Assembly: GCA_047619485.1 (NCBI GenBank)
Contig: JBLHKE010000171.1
Location: 1-11,861, forward strand
Source: JBLHKE01 sp047619485
GTDB lineage: Bacteria > Verrucomicrobiota > Verrucomicrobiia > Verrucomicrobiales > DEV007
DNA length: 11,861 bases
Reading direction: 5' to 3'
The notes beneath the pieces are model-generated. The model made no database searches. It had not been told where the DNA came from and worked only from the letters and a program-made list of their open reading frames with translations. Positions within the stretch are counted from its first letter, which is position 1, and the number at the start of each line of letters is the position of its first letter. Both the position numbers and the translations under genes were made by a program. Shown in pieces: positions 6,235 to 11,861 of the stretch.

Positions 6235-7647
6235 GTGCCAATCCGCCTCCACAACACCTACTCCCGACAGGTCGAGGAGTTCGTCCCGATCGATCCAGAC
6301 GGCAAGGCCGTCAAGATGTACACCTGTGGCCCGACGGTCTACGGCTACGCGCACATCGGCAATTTTCGCGCCTACGTCTTCGAGGACTTGCTGCAGCGCC
6401 ACCTCGAGACCCGTGGCTACGACGTCGAACGGGTAATGAATTTGACCGACGTCGACGACAAGACGATCCGCAACAGCGCAGAGGCAGGCATCCCGCTCGG
6501 AGAGTTTACCCAGACTTTCAAAGACGCATTTTTCAAAGATCTCGCAACCCTCAACATAAAACCCGCCGACCACTACCCGGCCGCGACCGACGATGAGAAC
6601 ATCGCCAAGATGGTCGAAATGATCGAGCTACTGGTCGAAAAAGACTTCGCCTACCAGGCCGACGACCAGTCCGTCTACTTCCGCATCTCGGCCTTCCCGG
6701 AATACGGCAATCTCGCCCACCTCAACCTCGACGAACTGCGCCCGACCGGCCGTATCCAGAACGACGAGTACGAGAAGGAGTCGATTGGAGATTTCGCGCT
6801 GTGGAAAACCTGGACCGAAATCGACGGTGACGTCGGTTGGGAAAGCCCGTGGGGCAAGGGGCGCCCGGGCTGGCACATCGAATGTTCCGCGATGGCGTCG
6901 CGCATCCTCGGCGACGAGATCGATATCCACTGCGGCGGCGTCGACAACATCTTCCCGCACCACGAGGCAGAAATCGCCCAGAGCGAGTGCTGCAACCCAG
7001 ACAAGAAATTTGTCCGCTACTGGATCCACAACCAACACCTACGGGTCGAGGGCAAGAAAATGGCGAAGTCGGAGAACAACTTCTTCACTCTGCGAGACAT
7101 CCTCGACCGGGGCTACAGCGGGCGCGAGATACGCTACGTCCTGTTGAGCGTACGCTACGACATGCCGCTGAATTTCACCTTCGACGGACTAGATGCTGCG
7201 CGCAAAGCCCTGGCGCGCATCGACGAATGGCTCGAGCGCCTAGACAAACAGGCTGGCGACGCAAAGGCGGGCAAGGCGATCCCACTCATCAGCGAGTGCG
7301 GCTTCCTTGAGGCAGTCGATGACAACCTCAACATCGCCGGTGCTCTCGGACATCTATTCGATGCGGTGCGCGAGACGAATAAACTCATCGACCGCGACGA
7401 GTTGAGCCCCGAGGAGGCACGTGGCGTCCTCGAGTGGTGGAACAACGAGGTTGACGTCGTCCTAGCACTCGGCGCGAAGGAAGCCGATGACGAGATTCCG
7501 GCCGAGGTCCAACAGATGCTCGACCAGCGAGCCACCGCGCGGGCAGGGAAAGATTTCGCCGAGAGCGACCGCCTGCGCGACGCCATCGCAGCAGCGGGCT
7601 GGACAGTGATCGATGGTAAAGACGGCCAGACACTGAAAGCGAATTAG
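6235..7647 (+). CDS. cysS: Cysteinyl-tRNA synthetase
   Basis: Class I aminoacyl-tRNA synthetase that activates cysteine with ATP and charges tRNA-Cys. The 470-residue product carries MYTCGPTVYGYAHIGNFRAY, with the zinc ligand Cys31 and the HIGH-type motif HIGN (40-43). It also has MNLTDVDDKTI, GRPGWHIECSAMA with Cys217, and HCGGVDNIFPHHEAEIAQSE with His242 and Glu246 completing the zinc site at the same spacing as in E. coli CysRS. The KMSKS-type loop reads KMAKS (275-279), followed by FFTLRDIL. The C-terminal helical part ends in the RATARAGKDFAESDRLRD segment typical of the family. The start is GTG at 6235, 9 bp after the frr stop, with a T-rich leader and no Shine-Dalgarno sequence. MPIRLHNTYSR is the expected beginning for this enzyme, so the start is well supported. 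Ser-to-Ala in KMSKS is conservative and should not by itself inactivate the enzyme. Confidence 0.97.
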   Translation: MPIRLHNTYSRQVEEFVPIDPDGKAVKMYTCGPTVYGYAHIGNFRAYVFEDLLQRHLETRGYDVERVMNLTDVDDKTIRNSAEAGIPLGEFTQTFKDAFFKDLATLNIKPADHYPAATDDENIAKMVEMIELLVEKDFAYQADDQSVYFRISAFPEYGNLAHLNLDELRPTGRIQNDEYEKESIGDFALWKTWTEIDGDVGWESPWGKGRPGWHIECSAMASRILGDEIDIHCGGVDNIFPHHEAEIAQSECCNPDKKFVRYWIHNQHLRVEGKKMAKSENNFFTLRDILDRGYSGREIRYVLLSVRYDMPLNFTFDGLDAARKALARIDEWLERLDKQAGDAKAGKAIPLISECGFLEAVDDNLNIAGALGHLFDAVRETNKLIDRDELSPEEARGVLEWWNNEVDVVLALGAKEADDEIPAEVQQMLDQRATARAGKDFAESDRLRDAIAAAGWTVIDGKDGQTLKAN

Positions 7648-7757
7648 CGCAGCCGCGAGGCGCCAGTCCGGAGAGTGGGTTTGCAATTAGCTCAAAGGGA
7701 GCAAAGATCCCGCAGAAACTCTAGACGGCCAATATCCTGGCACCCATCAAGCCTTGC

Positions 7758-7778
7758 AAGAAATGGGCTTTCAAGCCC
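7758..7778 (-). terminator. Possible terminator hairpin for the protease-HAD operon
   Basis: GGGCTT (7765-7770) and AAGCCC (7773-7778) form a perfect six-pair stem. Read on the minus strand the stem is followed by ATTTCTTG, a short interrupted T-rich stretch. It lies about 180 bp past the stop of the HAD gene, the last gene of the minus-strand operon. The T-run is weak and the distance long, so this is tentative. Confidence 0.35.
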
Positions 7779-7805
7779 GCCCCAGATTCCTTGGTCCAAC
7801 CACTT

Positions 7806-7836
7806 CCGTGCATGAATCATAATTCGCGATGCACGG
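7806..7836. repeat. Compound inverted repeat with 8-bp perfect arms
   Basis: CCGTGCAT (7806-7813) is the exact reverse complement of ATGCACGG (7829-7836). Inside, GAAT (7814-7817) pairs with ATTC (7822-7825) around a CATA loop, leaving only GCG (7826-7828) as a bulge. The result is a 12-pair hairpin in 31 bases. No T-run follows on either strand. It could be an operator-like site, a REP-type hairpin or part of a structured transcript. No function can be assigned. Confidence 0.45.
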
Positions 7837-7956
7837 CAGCAAACACACGAGAGGCGTCCTGCGAGTCGCTCGGATCTACGGTCCTCAGCAGCTGACTGCA
7901 AGTCCACTCTCCCAAGCGCAGCAAGCGCGAATAGGCTGCCATCGCCCCACCCAAGG

Positions 7957-8619
7957 CTACCTAGCCAAAAGATCCAACAAGGTAGCCGCACACACCTCAT
8001 CCAAGCTCTCCACTGCCAAATGCGCGTCGCCCAGACTCTCGATCGGGTGAGTCGTCGCCACAGCGATCACCTTCATCCCAGCCGCAAGGCCTGCCGCGAT
8101 GCCCACATGCGCATCCTCGAAAACGACTGAGTCCTGCGGCGTGCCACCGACTTTCGCCGCAGCCATGAGAAACACCTGAGGGTCTGGCTTCCCCTCGGTG
8201 ACATCCTCGGCCGCGGTGATCGCTTGGAATCGATCACCCAGCCCGATCACCTCCATGATCGCATCAATGTTAGCGCGCGGCGTCGACGAGCCGACCGAAC
8301 ACGGGATGCCAGCCTCCGCCAGCGACTCTAACAAAACCACCACCCCACCTAGCGGTTCGATCCCATCTCGACGGACGAGCTCCCGGTAGAGTTCCTCTTT
8401 ACGATCCGCGAGTTCGGCGATACGCGCCTTATCATCGGCATCGACCCATGACGAGAAGAACATCGGGAAGATCGATTGGTTGCGCATACCAAAGCTCTTC
8501 TTGAAGAAGTCCTCCGGCAAAGCACTACCCTGCTCCTCGGCGAGCAAGGTCCAGCTCTCGGCGTGCTGGTCATGGGAATCGATGATGATCCCGTCCCAGT
8601 CAAAAATGGCAGTAGCCAT
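7957..8619 (-). CDS. HAD-superfamily phosphatase/phosphomutase (beta-phosphoglucomutase-like)
   Basis: The 220-residue product has the four HAD motifs: IFDWDG with nucleophile Asp7 and acid/base Asp9, VGSSTPR with Ser111/Ser112, EGKPDP with Lys144, and VVFEDAHVGIAAGLAAGM with Glu168/Asp169 binding magnesium. The helical cap between residues 15 and 90 contains SFGMRNQSIFP, as in the beta-phosphoglucomutase/phosphatase subfamily. The enzyme should hydrolyse or isomerise a small sugar phosphate in the cytoplasm; the substrate cannot be read from sequence. It has no signal peptide. The ATG lies 3 bp after the stop of the protease-like gene, which makes cotranscription very likely, although that protein is exported and this one is not. 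No Shine-Dalgarno sequence is present, so translation probably depends on the upstream gene. Confidence 0.88.
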   Translation of the reverse strand: MATAIFDWDGIIIDSHDQHAESWTLLAEEQGSALPEDFFKKSFGMRNQSIFPMFFSSWVDADDKARIAELADRKEELYRELVRRDGIEPLGGVVVLLESLAEAGIPCSVGSSTPRANIDAIMEVIGLGDRFQAITAAEDVTEGKPDPQVFLMAAAKVGGTPQDSVVFEDAHVGIAAGLAAGMKVIAVATTHPIESLGDAHLAVESLDEVCAATLLDLLAR

Positions 8620-8622
8620 GAG

Positions 8623-10173
8623 TTAATCGAGGCGCTCGGTGGTGCCGATGCGCTGCTTGAGTTGAGCGTTGATGCCTTCGCTGAGGGAGGCATCCATGAA
8701 GATGAGATACGGGAACTCGTCGAACTCTATGCGGTGGTGCCCCTCCTGCGGCTGCTCTAGCGCTCCAGCCAAGTCACCGATCTTGGTGATGTCGACACCG
8801 TTGACCTTGGTGACTCGGATGTTGGCGACCTGCTCGTAGCCGACAGTCGCCGGAGTCGGGATCACCCGACTGAGGAATACGACGTGCTGCACGCCCTCTT
8901 TCTCCAGCTTCTCGGGATCGGCCAGCGCCAACAGGAACTTGAGCGGCGCACGCGTCGTCCAGGTAGCACCGTAGAGCTTGAGGTAGTCGCGGGTGAGTTC
9001 TTGGAAGACCAGTCCACCCTCGATGAGAAAGCGCGGCCCGCGGTCGATCATGTAGGGCTGGATCAGGTAGTCCTCCGGCTCGCGGCGGTCGAGCTGGATC
9101 GTGATCGTCTGGCGCTCGCCATCACGCAGGATTTCGATCGGCATCTTCTGTCCCGTCTTCGCGTTGCCACGCACGAGGTGCCCGAGAGCCAGCTTGCCGT
9201 ATTTCGGATCATCGTAGTTGCCACGTGGATCGATCTTGTTGCCATCGATCGAGAGGATCACATCGCCCGCTCTCAGACCGGCCTTGGCGGCGGAACTACC
9301 GGCAAGCACCCGGCTGATGTAGATCCCACCGTCGTCTTTGCCAAGTTTCAGAAACTTGCGGAACTGCTCATCGAGTGTCTGGCTCACAGAGATGCCGAGT
9401 TCAGGAAAGCCCTCATACTGGCCGTCCGCCTGATCTTCGAGGAAGCTCTCGATGATCGGCGCAGCGAGCACATTAGAGACGAGTTCCTTCGGCGTGTAGT
9501 TGAGCAGGAGGCCGACGAGTTTACCGTTGCGCACCACCGGGGCGGTAAAGCTGCCAGAGCGGTATTGGATTGGCCCAGTCGCCTCGTAGACGATGAAACT
9601 GGCGACGTCGAGATAGGACGTGCTGGTCTCGACCTTGGTAACGTTGATGCTGGTGGAGACTGGCGTGCCATTATCCTCGACCTGCCAGACGTCGATGCCC
9701 TCACCCGGCTTCACACCGGTATCGAGCTTCAGCGGCTTCATCCCCTTGAGGAAATCTGCGTGCCCCTCGGCCGGTTCGAGCAGCGCGATGTTCGCCTCGT
9801 AGTCGACTGCCACCACCCGAGCTGTCGCCTTGTCGCCTGAGTCGGCCTTCTCCAGTTCGATAAAGGTGGCGTTGGCGACCATCTCGCCGGTGACCAGCAC
9901 TTTGTTGCCTGCTAGGACAGCACCGAGCCCACGGCGTGAGTTCGGCGTGAGCTTCTGCCAAGGCTGGTAAAAATTGTATCCCTGGCGGGTGGCGTTGACG
10001 CGCACGACAGAGTCGATGGCGCCTTGCACCACCTCTTCTTTCGCAGGAGGGGCGAGCGCTGCAGCGGCGGCCTCTGCCGGGTCGATGGGCTCTTCTTCTT
10101 GGGCAAACCCACTCACACTCGCGGCGGCAATCGTGAAGGTGAGGAGGGCGACGGTCTTAAGTTGGAACTTCAT
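8623..10173 (-). CDS. Secreted HtrA/Deg-like PDZ protein with all catalytic triad positions replaced (probable pseudoprotease)
   Basis: The 516-residue protein starts with a Sec signal peptide (residues 1-24, cleavage likely after SGFA). A trypsin-like fold follows (about 45-250), then a PDZ domain (about 257-362, with GSSAAKAGLRAGDVILSIDG) and a second PDZ-like C-terminal domain (about 370-495, GGLVFQELTRDYLKLYG and VANIRVTKVNGV) arranged as in Deg2/Deg9-type proteases. Aligned to the neighbouring active protease, His99 becomes Glu97 (VLVTGEMV), Asp130 becomes Asn128 (YEANIALLE) and Ser209 becomes Phe209 (YRSGSFTAPV in place of PGNSGGPV). Hydrolysis by the usual mechanism is therefore not expected. 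The frame is intact and the fold residues around the lost triad are kept, which argues against decay. It lies 45 bp after its active paralogue and 3 bp before the HAD gene. Likely roles are substrate binding, scaffolding or regulation of the active protease in the envelope. Confidence 0.88.
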   Translation of the reverse strand: MKFQLKTVALLTFTIAAASVSGFAQEEEPIDPAEAAAAALAPPAKEEVVQGAIDSVVRVNATRQGYNFYQPWQKLTPNSRRGLGAVLAGNKVLVTGEMVANATFIELEKADSGDKATARVVAVDYEANIALLEPAEGHADFLKGMKPLKLDTGVKPGEGIDVWQVEDNGTPVSTSINVTKVETSTSYLDVASFIVYEATGPIQYRSGSFTAPVVRNGKLVGLLLNYTPKELVSNVLAAPIIESFLEDQADGQYEGFPELGISVSQTLDEQFRKFLKLGKDDGGIYISRVLAGSSAAKAGLRAGDVILSIDGNKIDPRGNYDDPKYGKLALGHLVRGNAKTGQKMPIEILRDGERQTITIQLDRREPEDYLIQPYMIDRGPRFLIEGGLVFQELTRDYLKLYGATWTTRAPLKFLLALADPEKLEKEGVQHVVFLSRVIPTPATVGYEQVANIRVTKVNGVDITKIGDLAGALEQPQEGHHRIEFDEFPYLIFMDASLSEGINAQLKQRIGTTERLD

Positions 10174-10218
10174 GTCAGTGATCGGTCGGGTCTAAAATCT
10201 GGTGGTTGACGGTTCGTG

Positions 10219-11847
10219 CTATTCGGCCGGGGCTGGCGTGGCATCGGCAGCGCTCGAAGCCTCGACTGGAGCCGTTTTGTTCTCCTCTTGCGCCGGCGGG
10301 TTCTCACTGAGGTGGTGATCCTTGATCACGTTATATTTCTCCATGATACGCTGGTGGGCCGCCTCGACACGCGAGGTCTCGAAGACGATCGGGCGGCTCT
10401 GCCCGACGCACTTGATAGTGATAAATTCACGCGTTTCATCGGTCACGTTAAGCGCCTCGTAGACGTCGCGCAGTGTCTTGACCTTCTTGCCATTGACCTC
10501 GTCGACGATGCTCTTGGCAAAGCCCTGCACCTGCGAGTTGATCGAGTCCGGCAGCACTGTGGTGAGGATAATAACCTCCGGGCGCTCCTTGTAGATCTGG
10601 TCACTCGCGTAGTTGGAGAAAGCGTAGCGCACCTCGAGGCTGTTGAGCCCGTGTGCCTGCACCAGATTGCGATCGAGCGGCTGGAAGACGAGGCCGGCAT
10701 ACATAACGAATTGCGGCACCTCGTCATACTTCATCGCCTGGATCAGGTAGGGCAAAAACCGCTTCAAAGTCACTTCAGCCCCGAACGCTTTCTTGTCGCG
10801 CCAGACTTTGAGCTTCACCTTGTCGCCTGCGAACTTGCGCTCGACGATCTCGTTCATGTCGACATTCTCGCCGTTCATCTTGACGAGACCGTTGGAGAAA
10901 ATCGGGTGGCCATCGATCTCCAGCAGCACGTCGCCGAGCGCCAAGACCTTACCAGCAGACCCCTCTGGATCCGCGTAGGCGACCATGATTCCCATGCCAT
11001 CGTTCGGCAAGCCGAGGGCGCTACGCTGCGCAGGGTTTAACAACTCGAACTCCGCCATCGACAGGTCCACGTAGTGATCATACTGGCCGTCCTCGACGTC
11101 CTTCAGGAAGCGCTGGATCACCGGGACAGGGATCATGTAGCCAGTGTTCTGCGCGACATTACCCGAATAGCCCTGGAAGGCCACACCAACGACCTTGCCG
11201 TCCTGCAGCACCGGTCCACCACTGTTTCCGGGGTTGATCGCCGCATCGATCTGCACCGTGAGGTGGTTGTCGGTGGTGCTGTGTGAGTAAGTTAGGAAGT
11301 CGATGCGCGACACAACACCGCTGGTCACCGAGATGCGCTCGCCACCGATCGGATAACCGATGGTTTTGACGATGGTGTCGAGCTGCGGCAGGCCACCGAA
11401 CTTCAAAGGCTTCACTTTCGCGAACGCAGAGGGATCCTCAAGCTCGAGCATCGCCAGGTCACAGTCGTGCGCTATGTGCAAAATATTTGCGCGGTAGGGT
11501 TTCGGGTCGCCGACTTTCTTGATGTAGACGATGCGGCTATCGCTGACGACGTGGGCGTTGGTGATGAAGCGGTTCGGCGCGATCATGAACCCGGTGCCAT
11601 TGCCACCGCCATCGCGACCGGTGTTCCACGGCGTGCGGTAGTCGAGCGTTAGCGACGAGTTCTCGATGCGCACGACAGCTTCGTATTTCGAATCGCTCGA
11701 AACCATCGGAATCGGCTCGTCGACCTTCGGCAATTGCGGCTCCGCATCTTGTGCAAACGTTAGGGTCGGGCCAGCAGCAAGCAGAGCCGACGAGGCGAAG
11801 ATAGTGAGCCGCTTGGCAAGCGCTAGGTGGGAGTGGGTCAGGTTCAT
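10219..11847 (-). CDS. Secreted HtrA/Deg-type serine protease (S1C) with two PDZ-like domains
   Basis: The 542-residue protein is predicted to be an envelope protein-quality-control protease. A signal peptide occupies residues 1-32 (hydrophobic SSALLAAGPTLTFA, cleavage before QDAEP). The protease domain (about 50-250) has the full triad: His99 in FITNAHVV, Asp130 in HDCDLAML, and Ser209 in INPGNSGGPV. The segments IGYPIGGERISVTSGVVSRI and IDAAINPGNSGGPV strongly resemble plant Deg2/Deg9-type enzymes. A PDZ domain follows (about 258-365, LALGDVLLEIDGHPI), then a divergent PDZ-like domain (about 372-490, YAGLVFQPLDRNLVQAHGL, VDEVNGKKVKTLRDV). The tail after 510 is a low-complexity Pro/Ala/Glu stretch. 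The ATG at 11847 gives a proper signal peptide. It is the first visible gene of the three-gene minus-strand operon; the promoter lies outside the window. Confidence 0.93.
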   Translation of the reverse strand: MNLTHSHLALAKRLTIFASSALLAAGPTLTFAQDAEPQLPKVDEPIPMVSSDSKYEAVVRIENSSLTLDYRTPWNTGRDGGGNGTGFMIAPNRFITNAHVVSDSRIVYIKKVGDPKPYRANILHIAHDCDLAMLELEDPSAFAKVKPLKFGGLPQLDTIVKTIGYPIGGERISVTSGVVSRIDFLTYSHSTTDNHLTVQIDAAINPGNSGGPVLQDGKVVGVAFQGYSGNVAQNTGYMIPVPVIQRFLKDVEDGQYDHYVDLSMAEFELLNPAQRSALGLPNDGMGIMVAYADPEGSAGKVLALGDVLLEIDGHPIFSNGLVKMNGENVDMNEIVERKFAGDKVKLKVWRDKKAFGAEVTLKRFLPYLIQAMKYDEVPQFVMYAGLVFQPLDRNLVQAHGLNSLEVRYAFSNYASDQIYKERPEVIILTTVLPDSINSQVQGFAKSIVDEVNGKKVKTLRDVYEALNVTDETREFITIKCVGQSRPIVFETSRVEAAHQRIMEKYNVIKDHHLSENPPAQEENKTAPVEASSAADATPAPAE

Positions 11848-11861
11848 AGGGTCAGTAGCAT

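Larger units (their letters stand above)
7648..7956. other. 309-bp region between cysS and the HAD gene, no convincing gene
   Basis: No protein family, tRNA or other RNA gene is recognisable here. The minus strand stays open from 8000 to 7692 (102 codons, overlapping the 3' end of the HAD gene). Its translation is rich in Arg, Cys, Leu and Trp with no motif I can place, so I do not call it a gene. The region contains two clear hairpins, at 7765-7778 and 7806-7836, more structure than expected for a plain spacer. It could be a dispersed repeat element or carry an untranslated RNA. Its composition is less codon-biased than the flanking genes. Confidence 0.5.

Noticed and set aside
7692..8000. 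102-codon minus-strand frame after the HAD gene
   Set aside because: It begins inside the HAD gene's 3' end in another frame, has no ribosome-binding site and no motif. It is reported only as part of the structured intergenic block.
8884..9840. Plus-strand open frame of 318 codons opposite the pseudoprotease gene
   Set aside because: Its translation has no recognisable domain and is low in hydrophobic-core patterning. It is an antisense frame left open by the codon bias of the GC-rich gene on the other strand, which has clear signal peptide and PDZ motifs.
10216..11040. Plus-strand open frame of 274 codons opposite the active protease
   Set aside because: An antisense shadow of the PDZ-coding part, with no start signal or domain.

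Overview
The window looks like a chromosomal core segment of a moderately GC-rich Gram-negative bacterium, most likely from the Verrucomicrobiota. The basis is the general character of the proteins (a RAYT transposase with a CVSRVVDR N-terminus, the short spermidine-synthase-like family, Deg2/Deg9-like periplasmic proteases) and the near absence of Shine-Dalgarno sequences before the starts. This assignment is an inference from recall, not a database match. I see no rRNA, tRNA, CRISPR array or complete insertion sequence.

Layout. 1-1329 (+) is the 3' part of a ComEC/Rec2 DNA-uptake channel, cut by the window edge. It meets trmB (1299-1910, -) tail to tail with a 31-bp overlap. A 223-bp spacer holding a large imperfect hairpin (2025-2091) separates trmB from a REP-associated tyrosine transposase (RAYT, 2134-3084, -). 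The natural N-terminus of that transposase can be read upstream (3085-3141) but is cut off by an in-frame TGA. Next comes a minus-strand cluster, in order of transcription: a spermidine-synthase-like protein (5568-4840), a DUF2288-like protein (4843-4496, ATGA overlap), S-methyl-5'-thioadenosine phosphorylase mtnP (4471-3596) and a solitary RelE-like protein (3572-3207). Divergently, frr (5659-6225, +) and cysS (6235-7647, +) form a translation pair. A terminator-like hairpin with seven Ts spans the frr stop codon just before the cysS GTG.

7648-7956 has no convincing gene but contains two good hairpins. The remainder is a compact minus-strand operon: a secreted HtrA/Deg-type serine protease with a complete catalytic triad (11847-10219), a paralogue of the same domain plan in which all three triad positions are replaced (10173-8623), and a HAD phosphatase/mutase starting 3 bp later (8619-7957).

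How the genes fit together. The spermidine-synthase-like protein plus MtnP suggest production and recycling of methylthioadenosine. frr-cysS and trmB are translation housekeeping. The protease/pseudoprotease pair is the most interesting candidate system: an active envelope protease encoded beside a catalytically dead sister that could be an adaptor or regulator. Smaller points of interest are the nonsense-interrupted RAYT, the frr stop-codon terminator, an antitoxin-less RelE-like protein in a metabolic operon, and a substituted zinc motif in ComEC.
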